Source of the DNA: CBDFHV01 sp965247705
GTDB lineage: Bacteria; Pseudomonadota; Alphaproteobacteria; Rhodospirillales; CAMCUA01
Direction of reading: 5' to 3'
Length of the DNA stretch: 57,887 nucleotides
NCBI GenBank assembly: GCA_965247705.1
Contig: CBDFHV010000024.1
Coordinates: 1-57,887 of the forward strand
In this document: in pieces, positions 24,530-33,796 of the stretch
How the letters are laid out: the number at the start of each line of letters is the position of its first letter
Numbering within the stretch: position 1 is the stretch's first letter
The notes under the pieces: generated by a model
What the model was told of the DNA's origin: nothing
The model's input: only the letters and a program-made list of their open reading frames with translations
The model's database searches: none
Program-made: the position numbers and the translations under genes

Positions 24530-25765
24530 TCAGGATTCGAGGTAGACTTCGGCCCGCCGGTTGCCGGCCTCGCCGGTCGGCATAACCTCATAGAAGACGG
24601 GCTCGCTGTCGGAGCGGGCATCGACCTGAATGCTGTCGCGGGGAATGCCCAGACTGGTCAAGGCCGCGGCGACCGCGTCGGCACGGGCCGCGGACACCCG
24701 ATAATTGACCATCTTGTGGCGCACCGTATCCATGCTTCGGGTGCGGCTGCTCGCGTGCCCGACGACGACCAGGCGCCCGCCGCGCGATTGCTGTACCGCC
24801 CGCACCTCGCGAAGGATTTGGCGGTCACGATCGCTCAGATGCGTCGAGCCGTGGGAAAATATGATGGTGGCGACCCTGATCCGGCCCCCGGCGGGCAACG
24901 AGGACAGGGGAACCGGCCGCGATGACCGATCCGCTGCCGGCGTGATTTGCCGCGGCGCGAAGGAGGCCTGGGCGCCCACGAACTCTACCCCCTTAGAGGA
25001 AATCACCACGGTCTGCCCGCCGTCGTAACTCATGGGCGTCACCTCGTTGGCCGGCGACGGGGACGTGTTCTGGGCCACTTTCAGTTCCGAGGGCAGCATG
25101 CCCTGTTCCCGAAGCCGCGTCCGATAGGTCTCGGCTACCGACACGGGCGAAGACCTTTGGGCCGCGGTCGGTGCCGCCGCTGGCGCAGCCATGGTCATCG
25201 GCGCCGGCGTCCTGGCCGCTGGCACGGGCGAACGGGCAGGCGGCGGTGCGGACGGCGCGGCGGTGGCTGATGGCGCGCCCTGCCTGGGCTTGGGTGCGGG
25301 CGGGATCGCGGCCCTCGCCGTTCGGACGGGCGCTGACAACGGAGGTGGCGGAGGCGGCGCGGATTCTCCCTGCCGCTGGATGACCTCGGACGAATAGCGC
25401 GCCCGACTTTGGTCCGCCACCAGACCCTCGACGATGCGCGAGCGTTCGGCGCGCGCGGTGGCCGCCGGCCTTTCTGGCACGCTCGCCAAATTGGGGAAAC
25501 TGCCGTCGGCACCGGGCGGCGGCGCATTCCGTTGGGCCGCGGGCCCGGTTGTCGCCGTGGTAAGTTCCGCCTCGTCGTCGTCCGAAAACAGCGACACCGT
25601 GCTTTTGTACCATTCGACCGGATTGAGGGCGTCGGGCACCGACGAACAACCGGTGACGCCGAGAACGCCGGCCAAGGCCACAATGGCGAAAACGGCGTGC
25701 CAACGCCCAGGCGAGGATTGCCGGGAATTACGATCGCTGGCCATGGCCCCCCGTCTTTCCGTCAT
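24530..25765 (-). CDS. OmpA-family lipoprotein (411 aa)
   Basis: A lipoprotein signal is visible: a basic N-terminus, the hydrophobic segment HAVFAIVALAGVLGV and lipobox VTGC, so it is an envelope lipoprotein. The start is the ATG at 25765 or the one at 25744; the frame extends upstream, but that region is intergenic before phaC. The middle (about residues 100-240) is low-complexity, rich in Pro and Ala. The C-terminal ~110 residues form an OmpA-like peptidoglycan-binding domain: IIFSHGSTHLSDRDRQIL, then VVVGHASSRT and NYRVSAARADAVAAAL. It probably tethers the outer membrane to the cell wall. It is divergent from phaC. Confidence 0.8.
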   Translation of the reverse strand: MTERRGAMASDRNSRQSSPGRWHAVFAIVALAGVLGVTGCSSVPDALNPVEWYKSTVSLFSDDDEAELTTATTGPAAQRNAPPPGADGSFPNLASVPERPAATARAERSRIVEGLVADQSRARYSSEVIQRQGESAPPPPPPLSAPVRTARAAIPPAPKPRQGAPSATAAPSAPPPARSPVPAARTPAPMTMAAPAAAPTAAQRSSPVSVAETYRTRLREQGMLPSELKVAQNTSPSPANEVTPMSYDGGQTVVISSKGVEFVGAQASFAPRQITPAADRSSRPVPLSSLPAGGRIRVATIIFSHGSTHLSDRDRQILREVRAVQQSRGGRLVVVGHASSRTRSMDTVRHKMVNYRVSAARADAVAAALTSLGIPRDSIQVDARSDSEPVFYEVMPTGEAGNRRAEVYLES

Positions 25766-25947
25766 GTCATACCCGAATCGGGCATGTCGCACTCTACTAC
25801 GTTGCCGACATCTGGTTAACAGTATACAAACACGCGGCCCTGACGGGCGGGTTAATGTTGACGGTGTCGATACGGGATAATCGCCAACGTCGCCTACGCT
25901 GCAAGCTGGCGAATCTCCCGTACAGGGCGATCTTAAAGGAACGTTCG

Positions 25948-27744
25948 ATGAGCGATCAATATGCCCCGGAGCCAGCGGGGGATACGCAACCGGCATATCA
26001 TGAAGCCATGGCCGACATCGCCGCCCGTAGCCAGAAGCTGGTCGCGGACTTCCTCGCCCGCCAAGCCCAGAACGGGACCATGACTTCCGTCGATCCCCTC
26101 AACATCGGCGAAGCATTCCTGGAGACCATGTCCCGGATGATGGCGGACCCGGGTCGCCTGGTGGAGGCCCAGTTCTCCCTGTGGCAGGATTACCTCACCC
26201 TATGCCAGACCACCGGTCGTCGCTTGATGGGCCAAGACGTGGACCCAGTCGCACGCCCCGCGCCGGGAGACCGCCGCTTCCGCCACCAGGACTGGGACCG
26301 CAACGAGGTCTTCAACTTCATCAAGCAGTCCTACCTGCTGACCGCGGGCTGGGTCCAACAGACCGTCGGCAAGGTGGAGGGCCTGGATGACAAGACCGCC
26401 CGCAAAGTGGATTTCTACACCCGCCAGTTCACCGACGCCCTGTCGCCAAGCAATTTCGTGCTGACCAATCCGGAGGTTCTACGCGCCACACTGGATTCCG
26501 GGGGCGACAATCTGGTGCGGGGCCTTCAGAACCTGCTTGAGGATTTGGAGACGGGCGACGGGCGCCTCAATGTCAAGATGGCGGACGAAGCACACTTCGA
26601 GGTCGGCGGCGACCTTGCCGTGACTCCGGGCAAGGTGGTGTACCGCAACGCGTTGATGGAGCTGGTTCAGTATTCGCCGACGACGGAAACCGTTTACCGG
26701 GCGCCCTTGCTGATCATCCCGCCGTGGATCAACAAGTTCTACATCCTCGACCTGCGGCCCAAGAACTCCCTCATCAAGTGGGCGGTGGATCAGGGCCACA
26801 CGGTCTTTGTCATCTCCTGGGTCAACCCGGATTCGGAACTTTCCCGCAAATCATTTGACGACTACCTGCGCGAGGGACCACTGGAGGCGATAGCAGCGAT
26901 CGAGAAAGCTACCGGTGAGCAGCGGATCAACCTCGTCGGTTACTGTATCGGGGGGACCCTGCTCGCCTGTCTCCTCTCCTGGATGGCGGCCAAGGGCGAC
27001 GACCGGGCCCTTTCAGCGACGTTCTTCACCACCTTGGTGGACTTCGGCGACGCGGGTGACTTGTCCGTGTTCATCGATGAGGAACAGCTGAGCCATCTCG
27101 AGGACAAGATGAGCGAGCGGGGCTACCTGGAAGGCCACGTGATGGCGACGACCTTCAATTTGCTCCGCGCCAACGATCTCATCTGGTCCTTCGTCGTCAA
27201 CAACTACCTGCTGGGCAAAGAGCCCTTCCCCTTCGACCTCCTGTACTGGAACAACGATTCGACCCGCATGCCGGCCGTCATGCACAGCTTCTACCTGCGT
27301 ACCATGTATCTGAAAAACCTGTTGGTGAAGCCGGTTGGCATCGAACTCGACGGCGTGCCCTTGGACCTGCGATCCATAAATATCCCCACCTACAACGTGG
27401 CCACCCGCGAGGATCACATCGCGCCCTGGAAGTCCGTCTATGCCGCTATGAGCCTCTATAAGGGAACCAATCGATTCGTGCTCGCCGCCTCCGGTCATAT
27501 TGCCGGCGTCATCAATCCGCCGGCGGCGGAAAAATACAGCCACTGGCTGAACACTCGCCGGCCCAAGGATCCGGAGGCCTGGTTCGAGGGCGCGGAAGAA
27601 AAGCCGGGATCCTGGTGGCCGGACTGGCAAGCCTGGCTGGCGCGACGGGCCGGGCCCAAGAAAACGCCGCCGCGCATCCCGGGAGACGGAGAATTGCCCG
27701 CCCTGTGCGACGCACCGGGCACGTATGTGTCGATGAAGTCTTGA
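25948..27744 (+). CDS. phaC: Class I poly(3-hydroxyalkanoate) synthase PhaC (598 aa)
   Basis: PhaC polymerises hydroxyacyl-CoA into storage polyester at granules. The start is the ATG at 25948, with AAAGGA seven bases upstream; the frame extends upstream without an initiation signal. The lipase-like box GYCIGG places the catalytic Cys at residue 333; Asp489 (ATREDH) and His517 (SGHIAG) complete the triad with the spacing of the class I enzyme. The length of about 600 residues and absence of phaE or phaR support class I. No phaA, phaB or phasin is next to it. Confidence 0.95.
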   Translation: MSDQYAPEPAGDTQPAYHEAMADIAARSQKLVADFLARQAQNGTMTSVDPLNIGEAFLETMSRMMADPGRLVEAQFSLWQDYLTLCQTTGRRLMGQDVDPVARPAPGDRRFRHQDWDRNEVFNFIKQSYLLTAGWVQQTVGKVEGLDDKTARKVDFYTRQFTDALSPSNFVLTNPEVLRATLDSGGDNLVRGLQNLLEDLETGDGRLNVKMADEAHFEVGGDLAVTPGKVVYRNALMELVQYSPTTETVYRAPLLIIPPWINKFYILDLRPKNSLIKWAVDQGHTVFVISWVNPDSELSRKSFDDYLREGPLEAIAAIEKATGEQRINLVGYCIGGTLLACLLSWMAAKGDDRALSATFFTTLVDFGDAGDLSVFIDEEQLSHLEDKMSERGYLEGHVMATTFNLLRANDLIWSFVVNNYLLGKEPFPFDLLYWNNDSTRMPAVMHSFYLRTMYLKNLLVKPVGIELDGVPLDLRSINIPTYNVATREDHIAPWKSVYAAMSLYKGTNRFVLAASGHIAGVINPPAAEKYSHWLNTRRPKDPEAWFEGAEEKPGSWWPDWQAWLARRAGPKKTPPRIPGDGELPALCDAPGTYVSMKS

Positions 27745-28062
27745 CGGCGCTAAGGCTATTCGCCTCCGCAGAGTCCTCCCGCCCCTTGATTGTCGCGGCA
27801 GCCTTCCCCATTTTAATGAGGCCCCATCCCGACCGCGGGCACGATATGCTGCGGGAAGTGGGTCAACGGGTATCGTTGACAGGGGCAATCGCCAGCCTAT
27901 GATCCGCGCAGCCGATCGGACCCGGGCCGAGGCCGGCTCCTTGGATCACGAAACAGAGAAGCGCGGTTCCTGGAAGACGTCCGGATCCCCGCCGATCAAA
28001 GGGTTCCCATTGACAAGCGCCGAGGACTTGGGCCATCGGGCGCTGAGGGCCGCACCAGCTTC
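27745..28062. other. Intergenic region phaC-DEAD helicase
   Basis: This 318-bp stretch shows no credible gene, RNA or repeat. The helicase start at 28063 has no clear ribosome site, so a structured leader is possible, but no specific motif was recognised. Confidence 0.4.
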
Positions 28063-29481
28063 ATGAAATTTTTCGATCTGGATTTGAGTAACGACCTCCT
28101 GCGTGCCGTCGAGGATGCCGGCTACGTAGCGCCAACACCGATTCAAGCAGAAGCCATTCCCGTGGTGCTTCAAGGCCGCGACGTCCTGGGCTGCGCCCAG
28201 ACCGGCACCGGGAAGACGGCCGGCTTCACCCTGCCGATGATCGACATCCTGGCCGCCGGCAGGGCGCGCGCCCGCATGCCTCGCTCACTCATCTTGGAGC
28301 CCACCCGCGAGCTCGCTCACCAGGTGGCGGAAAGCTTCGAGACTTACGGTAAGTACCACCGGCTCTCGAAGGCGCTGCTGATCGGCGGCGTTTCCATGGA
28401 AGATCAGTTCCGGGTCCTGGAAAGGGGCGCGGACGTGCTGATCGCGACGCCGGGGCGTCTGCTGGACGTTTTCGGGCGCGGGCGCCTGCTGCTGACCGAC
28501 GTCAAGATCCTCGTCATCGACGAGGCCGACCGCATGCTGGACATGGGCTTCATTCCCGATGTCGAGCGGATCGTCGGCCTGTTGTCCCGCATGCGCCAGA
28601 CGCTGTTCTTCTCCGCCACCATGGCCAAGGAGATCCGCCGCCTGGCCGACGCCTTCTTGATCAATCCCAAGGAGATTTCGGTAGCGCCGCCCGCTACTCC
28701 GGCCGAAATGGTGAGCCAGGGGCTGATCATGGTAGACCCGGGTCAGACCTCTCACCTGGGCAGCATTCAGCGGGCAAAGCGCATCGCCCTGCGCGCTCTC
28801 ATCGCCCAAGAAGACGTGAAGAACTCCCTCATCTTTTGCAATCGCAAGCGGGACGTCGGCGTCGTCTATCGGTCCCTTATTCGCCATGGCTTGAAAGCCG
28901 CGCAGCTCCATGGGGACATGCCGCAACCGGCCCGCATGGAAACCCTCGCCGCTTTCCGCGCCGGCGAGATGTCGCTTCTGGTGTGCAGCGACGTGGCGGC
29001 GCGGGGCTTGGATATTGTCAATATGAGTCACGTTTTCAATTTCGACGTTCCCACTCACGCCGAGGACTATATTCACCGCATCGGCCGCACCGGCCGGGCC
29101 GGGCGAAGCGGTCGCGCCTTGACCATCGCGGTGCCGGAGGATTCCCGTCACATCGCCGACATCGAGAGGCTGATCGGAAAGCCGATCCCGCGCATGGAAG
29201 TGGAAGACATCCCGACGTCCCACGGTCCGACTCTCGACCAGGCGGGAGTCGACCGGCGGGAGCGACGCCCGCGGCGGGGACGCAAGGAATCGCCAAGCCG
29301 GGACGAGCAGCAGCCCCGCAGGGAACGGCCCGCGCGCCAGGAAAGATCCAACGGCAAGGAACCGGGCCGCAACGCGGATCGTATTCCCCGAGGCGGCGCC
29401 TCCCTGGCCGCGGAAGGCTGGGGGACCCACACGCCGGCTTTTCTTCTCCGCTCCGTCAAGGACGATAGCGCGTCGGAGTAA
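28063..29481 (+). CDS. DEAD-box ATP-dependent RNA helicase, RhlE-like (472 aa)
   Basis: This is an RNA-unwinding ATPase for ribosome assembly or mRNA turnover. The motifs are in order: Q motif (PTPIQAEAIP), motif I AQTGTGKT near residue 46, Ia PTRELA, Ib TPGRLLD, II VIDEADRMLDMGF near 149, III SAT, V ARGLD and VI HRIGRTGR near 342. The last ~90 residues are a disordered Arg/Glu-rich tail of the kind that binds RNA. RhlE is the closest match, but the DEAD-box paralogues are hard to separate by eye. Confidence 0.9.
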   Translation: MKFFDLDLSNDLLRAVEDAGYVAPTPIQAEAIPVVLQGRDVLGCAQTGTGKTAGFTLPMIDILAAGRARARMPRSLILEPTRELAHQVAESFETYGKYHRLSKALLIGGVSMEDQFRVLERGADVLIATPGRLLDVFGRGRLLLTDVKILVIDEADRMLDMGFIPDVERIVGLLSRMRQTLFFSATMAKEIRRLADAFLINPKEISVAPPATPAEMVSQGLIMVDPGQTSHLGSIQRAKRIALRALIAQEDVKNSLIFCNRKRDVGVVYRSLIRHGLKAAQLHGDMPQPARMETLAAFRAGEMSLLVCSDVAARGLDIVNMSHVFNFDVPTHAEDYIHRIGRTGRAGRSGRALTIAVPEDSRHIADIERLIGKPIPRMEVEDIPTSHGPTLDQAGVDRRERRPRRGRKESPSRDEQQPRRERPARQERSNGKEPGRNADRIPRGGASLAAEGWGTHTPAFLLRSVKDDSASE

Positions 29482-29520
29482 TGCCGGCGCGCTGGTCACC
29501 GTCTATCGGAGGCCCCCATC

Positions 29521-29657
29521 ATGCCCACCGCTTCGCGAGAGCAGTGGCAGTCGCGCCGGGGCTTCATCCTGGCGCCTGGCGATGGCTGATCCGGTTCCTG
29601 GTGCCCGCCACCATCGTGCTGGTGCTCGTTCGTGCCCTGGCGGGCGGCGGCGGATAG
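29521..29657 (+). pseudogene. Collapsed sodium:neurotransmitter symporter (NSS) gene: N- and C-terminal stubs only
   Basis: An ATG at 29521, preceded by a GGAGG-type ribosome site, opens a frame reading MPTASREQWQSRRGFILA, the characteristic N-terminus of bacterial NSS-family Na+ symporters. It then ends at once. In another frame, the next ~80 bases read WRWLIRFLVPATIVLVLV followed by a short Gly-rich tail and TAG at 29655-29657, which looks like an NSS C-terminus. Over 1.2 kb of the interior is missing. CCTGGCG occurs twice in tandem at the join. Assignment is from memory of family termini. Confidence 0.55.
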
Positions 29658-29663
29658 GGCGCT

Positions 29664-30800
29664 CTAAATGTAGTGTTCCCGCGGCGGCGGAAAGCCATTG
29701 AAGCCCTCCGAGGCGTAGGCCGTTGTGTAGGCGCCCGCCGCCAAAAGCCGTACCCGGTCTCCCGCCGTCAGCGCCTCGGGAAGGTGGTAGCTGGCGTTCT
29801 CATAGAGAATGTCCGCCCCGTCGCAGGTGGGTCCGGCGATAATGACGGGCGCTTCGGGTCCGCCGTCGTGGGCCGTCCTCATGTCGTAGCGGATGGCTTC
29901 GCCCATGGTTTCGGCCAGTCCGCCGAACATGCCCACGTCGAGATAGACCCAACGCACCGGATCATCGTAGCTCTTGCGGGCGACAAGGATCACCTCGGTT
30001 TCCATGACCCCGGCCTCGGCGCAGATTGCCCGTCCGGGCTCGATCACCATGCGCGGCATGCGATTGCCGAAGTGTTGGACCATCGCCTCCATGATCGCGT
30101 CGGCGAACGCCTCGATCTCGGGTACCGGCTCCCGGTAGCGGGCCGGGAAGCCGCCGCCCAGATTGATCACCTCCAGATCCAGCCCGGCGTGGCGCAGGTC
30201 GGAAAACACCATGGCGGCGCGGCCCACCGCAACCTCCCATTGGTGTGGATCCACCTGCTGGGATCCAACGTGAAAGGACACCCCATGGGGGTCCAGTCCG
30301 ATGGTCCGCGCTTCCTTGAGCAAGTCATGGGCAAGCCGGGCATCGCAGCCGAACTTGCGCGACAGGGGCCACTGGGCGCCTTCGGTTTCTACCAGCAACC
30401 GGCAATAGACCCGGGCGCCGGGCGCGGCACGGGACAGCTTGTGAAGCTCGTCGGGACTGTCGAAGGCGAACAGCCGCACCCCCGCCCCGTAGGCGCGAGC
30501 GATATCGCTCTCCTTCTTGATGGTGTTGCCGAAGCAAATATCCTGCGGCGATCCGCCGGCGGTCAACACGCCCTCGATCTCGCGCATGCCGGCGGCATCG
30601 AAACGGGAGCCGAGTCCGGTCAAGGTTTCCAGGATCGGCGCCGCCGGATTGGCCTTCACCGCATAGTAGACCTCGGCCAGGGGCAATGCCCGGCAGATAC
30701 GCCGATAGTTCTCGACGATCACGTCGAGATCGACCACGAGACACGGAGTCTCGAGTCCTTTCTCGGCGAGGAACCGCGCCATCTTGGCTGTCACAGGCAT
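29664..30800 (-). CDS. Ornithine/lysine decarboxylase, type III PLP fold (378 aa)
   Basis: This PLP enzyme decarboxylates ornithine (or lysine) to a diamine, feeding polyamine synthesis. The start is MPVTAKMARFLAEKG at 30800; the longer frame is non-coding. The PLP-binding Lys lies in VYYAVKANP near residue 50, the phosphate-binding Gly-rich loop in NLGGGFPARY near 205 and EPGRAICAEAG near 245, and the catalytic Cys in GPTCDGADILYEN near 328. The length fits the eukaryotic-type alphaproteobacterial ODC/LODC group. Substrate choice between ornithine and lysine cannot be made here. Confidence 0.9.
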   Translation of the reverse strand: MPVTAKMARFLAEKGLETPCLVVDLDVIVENYRRICRALPLAEVYYAVKANPAAPILETLTGLGSRFDAAGMREIEGVLTAGGSPQDICFGNTIKKESDIARAYGAGVRLFAFDSPDELHKLSRAAPGARVYCRLLVETEGAQWPLSRKFGCDARLAHDLLKEARTIGLDPHGVSFHVGSQQVDPHQWEVAVGRAAMVFSDLRHAGLDLEVINLGGGFPARYREPVPEIEAFADAIMEAMVQHFGNRMPRMVIEPGRAICAEAGVMETEVILVARKSYDDPVRWVYLDVGMFGGLAETMGEAIRYDMRTAHDGGPEAPVIIAGPTCDGADILYENASYHLPEALTAGDRVRLLAAGAYTTAYASEGFNGFPPPREHYI

Positions 30801-31012
30801 CGCGATCGTGCTCCGGGGCCCGCTGGCCGCGATAGACGGAAGGCAGGCGTTATACGCCGATTGGCGGACAAGAAAAGGGACAAATTGCGAATGGGCGCCG
30901 GGGCCCGGTGAGCCCACCATTTGGGTGTCCCGAAGCCTCCGTCAAGAGATTTTCTCGTTGATGACTGCATTTCCGCGGCAATATCCCCGAATACGAGGAT
31001 CAACGCCACATG

Positions 31013-32092
31013 CTATTGTAGCGATTCCAACGCTTGTTTCCCTCGGTTGACCTTATCGATGATGGAACTGGCGGAAGCCGTCCAGGCGAAAGGCTTGGGG
31101 TCGGCGTTGTGCTGGTCGAGGTAGTCGTTGATGGCCATTTGCAATTCGACGATGGAGTGAAACACGCCGCGACGGATGCGCTTTCGGGTGATCTCGGCAA
31201 AGAAGCGTTCGACCAAGTTGAGCCACGACGCCGAGGTCGGCGTGAAATGCAGGTGGAACCGGGGATGGCGTTTCAGCCAGCGCTTGACCTCCGGCGTCTT
31301 GTGGGCGGCGTAGTTGTCGACGATCAGGTGGAGAGCCAGGTGCTTCGACGTCGCGCGGTTGATCTTGTTCAAGAAGCGGATGAACTCCTGATGGCGATGC
31401 TTCTGCATGCATTGGCCGATGACCGTGCCGTCGAGCACGTCGAGCGCCGCGAACAGGGTGGTGGTGCCGTGGCGCTTATAGTCGTGGGTCATGGTGCCGG
31501 CCCGGCCCTTCTTCATCGGCAGGCCCGGCTGGGTGCGGTCGAGTGCCTGGATCTGGGACTTCTCGTCCACCGACAGGACGATGGCGTGCTCCGGCGGGTT
31601 GACATACAGCCCGACCACGTCCTCGACGTTCTCGGCAAACCGCGGATCATTGGACAGCTTGAAAGTCGCCACCAGATGCGGTTTCAGCTCATGTGCCTTC
31701 CAGATCGCCTGAACGCTCGACGGCGCGATGCCCACCGCCTTGGCCATCGTTCGCAGGCTCCAGTGGGTCGCGTCCGGCGGCGTTTCCGTCTTGGTCTTCT
31801 CGATCACCCGCATGACCACATCCGCCGCAAGCGGTGCCTTGCCCGGCGGGCGCGTCTTATCGCGGCACAAACCGTCCACGCCGGCCTCCACATAGCGCGT
31901 CCGCCAGCGTCGGATGGTCGGTTTGCTCACGCCCAAGCGGCGCTGGATCTCATCGGTGCCAACGCCGTCGCCGGCCAGCCGTACAATCCGAGCCCGTCGG
32001 ACATGCTTCTGCGGCGTGTTGCCATTGGCGATCAACGCCTCCAGCCTGTCCTGATCCCCAGGCGCCAGCTGGATCCTCACTTTCTTCCCCAT
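31013..32092 (-). CDS. IS630-family transposase (359 aa)
   Basis: A full-length IS630 transposase. The N-terminal helix-turn-helix pair includes RRLGVSKPTIRRWRTRYVEAG near residue 53. The DDE catalytic residues are visible: VLSVDEKSQIQAL with the first Asp near residue 175, LIVDNYAAHK with the second Asp near 262, and SWLNLVERFFAEI with the Glu near 300. There are no frameshifts, so it is a possible helper for the related MITE at 12.1 kb. Confidence 0.9.
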   Translation of the reverse strand: MGKKVRIQLAPGDQDRLEALIANGNTPQKHVRRARIVRLAGDGVGTDEIQRRLGVSKPTIRRWRTRYVEAGVDGLCRDKTRPPGKAPLAADVVMRVIEKTKTETPPDATHWSLRTMAKAVGIAPSSVQAIWKAHELKPHLVATFKLSNDPRFAENVEDVVGLYVNPPEHAIVLSVDEKSQIQALDRTQPGLPMKKGRAGTMTHDYKRHGTTTLFAALDVLDGTVIGQCMQKHRHQEFIRFLNKINRATSKHLALHLIVDNYAAHKTPEVKRWLKRHPRFHLHFTPTSASWLNLVERFFAEITRKRIRRGVFHSIVELQMAINDYLDQHNADPKPFAWTASASSIIDKVNRGKQALESLQ

Positions 32093-32149
32093 GAACCCAG
32101 AATCGCATCACACCTGCCCGATGGGAATCATTTGTTTCGAGCGGAACAC
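31016..32149 (-). mobile_element. IS630-family insertion sequence, 1,134 bp
   Basis: Flanking TA dinucleotides lie at 31014-31015 and 32150-32151. Read inwards, the right end is TAGTGTTCCGCTCGAAACAA and the left is TATTGTAGCGATTCCAACGC. The ends are imperfect inverted repeats and each matches one end of the MITE at 12084-12180. The left terminus overlaps the transposase stop codon. The element looks complete. An IS1380 element follows directly at its right-hand CTAG. Confidence 0.7.
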
Positions 32150-32152
32150 TAG

Positions 32153-33409
32153 CCCGAATTATTGGCGCTCGCGTCCGGCTGTTGAAATGCGATTTTTTCC
32201 GTCACTTGGTCTTCTCGATGGAGGCACCCGGCATGACCGACGTGCTCGCTTCCTGCGTCACCACGTCACGCTTACGCAAGCGGTGCCTTGCCTGCCGAGG
32301 ATTGCGACGACCTCGGCGCGTCTTCAATGTGGCCGTTTGTCCGAGAGCGCGGACCTGATGAGCCAAACCCTGTCGCGTCGAGAACGCGCCCACGCCGGGC
32401 CATCCGACATAGCGCGCGCGTCCGACACCCGACGCGTTCACGGCGGCCAGCAGCTGGTTCAACGCCCATTACGACGACTATTGCTTCCAACCCATCCATA
32501 TCTTCGAGGCGGCCACCGGCAAGCCCATGTCACTGCTGCGTCCCGGCAAGCGGCCCTCCGGCGACGAGGCGGCGCGGATCCTGAGACACGTCATCGGCCG
32601 CATCCGCCGCAACTGGCCACGGGTCGAGATCACCGTCGGGGCGATGGCCACTACGCCACGCCGGAGGCCGTGGAATTCCTCGAACGTCAGGGCTGCGGCT
32701 ACATCTTCGGGCTTTCCGGCAACGCCCGGCTGAACAGGATCGGCCAGCCGTGGTCGAGGACGCCGCCGTGCGCCGGGCGGGGCAGGGAAAGGATAAGGTG
32801 CGCCGCTTCTTCCACACCGGCTACCAGGCCAAAAGCTGGTCACGCAACGCTCGGTCATCGCCCGCGTGGAAGCTACCGCCAAGGGCTGTGACGTCCGCTT
32901 CGTCGTCACCAACCTGAGCGGCCGCGCCAGGCGCTCTACGAGAAGGCCTCCTGCGCCCGCTGATCCATGATCAAGGACCACAAGCTCTACACCAAGTCCG
33001 ACCGCACGTCGTGCCACCGTTGGGAGGCCAACCAGTTCCGCCTCTTCCTGCATACCGGCGCCTACTGGCTGCTGCATCAGCTTCGCCAAGCGGCGCCTCG
33101 GAAATCGCTGTGGCGAACGGCCACCTTCGAAACCCTGCGCCGGGCGTTTCTCAAAATCGCCGTCCGCGTCGAGGAGCTCAAGTCGCGCCTCAGGATCGCC
33201 CTGCCTTCGGCCTATCCCTATCAGCCGGCCATGATCGCCATCGCCGGGCGCATCACCGCCCAAGGGCCCTGAACCAAGCGGCAGGTGCCGCCGGACGAGC
33301 CCCGAACAACAACCTCCAACCTCTCCGACAATCCGTCTCAAAAATCGCCGTCAACCCGGTCGCTACCGCTCGTCCCGCTGGATCCGATGGCCGTCATGAA
33401 TAATTGGGG
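32153..33409 (+). mobile_element. Decayed IS1380-family element, about 1,257 bp
   Basis: The ends are inverted repeats: left CCCGAATTATT at 32153 and, as reverse complement of the right, CCCCAATTATT ending at 33409. A 4-bp duplication CTAG flanks it at 32149-32152 and 33410-33413. The left CTAG contains the last base of the IS630 element and its TA duplicate, so the two elements are back to back. The right end touches the stop codon of the Doc-like toxin gene. Confidence 0.65.
32234..33272 (+). pseudogene. IS1380-family transposase, frameshifted
   Basis: Recognisable pieces fall in all three plus frames. They are a damaged N-terminus (MTDVLASCVTTSRL), then NAHYDDYCFQPIHIFEAATG and LLRPGKRPSGDEAARIL, then GHYATPEAVEFLERQGCGYI, then a C-terminal run containing KSDRTSCHRWEANQFR and LLHQLRQAAPRKSLWRTATF ending at 33272. 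At least three frameshifts and a deletion in the N-terminal third make it non-functional. It is distinct from the intact IS1380 transposase at 47985-49298. Confidence 0.75.
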
Positions 33410-33796
33410 CTAGGTCCTTTCAAGGCGCTGCTTGAACCACAGCACCAAGTCATCAAACGATATCTCTTTGCTTATGACACCCAGAACCATTGACTCGACT
33501 TCATCGGCACTTAGCGGTACGAGTCCATAACCGCTTTTCGTTAGCAGTAAATACACGAGCAGGACGGAAGTAGGTTTGTTCCCGTCGGCAAAGCCATGGT
33601 TTGTCGCCATAGACTGGACGAGAGCAGCCGCCTTGCCCGCCATGCTGCGATAGTATCCTGAGTAAGGGCAGGCGATGGCGGATTCAATCAGCCCCACCTT
33701 GAGGACGCCCTCCCGTCCGCCGAGCCGTAGCGCTTGCTGGTGGGCGCTTAACGCATCAGCGAGGGTAACGCGGTAGTGTCTTCTACCGCTTGGCAA
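33410..33796 (-). CDS. Doc/Fic-family toxin (128 aa)
   Basis: The protein matches the Doc group of Fic-fold toxins, which inactivate a translation factor by phosphorylation. The signature NHGFADGNKPTS near residues 66-77 corresponds to HxFxDGNKRT, but the Arg after Lys is Pro. Other Doc-like parts are REGVLKVGLIESAIACP and SADEVESMVLGV. It appears to start at a TTG at 33796, overlapping the partner gene by 14 bp. The stop codon lies inside the CTAG duplicated by the neighbouring IS1380. Toxicity is inferred from family; the Arg-to-Pro change may weaken it. Confidence 0.75.
   Translation of the reverse strand: MPSGRRHYRVTLADALSAHQQALRLGGREGVLKVGLIESAIACPYSGYYRSMAGKAAALVQSMATNHGFADGNKPTSVLLVYLLLTKSGYGLVPLSADEVESMVLGVISKEISFDDLVLWFKQRLERT

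Noticed and set aside
33273..33409. Additional gene between the IS1380 transposase relic and the toxin
   Set aside because: The stretch ends with the IS1380 inverted repeat and contains no frame with coding character.
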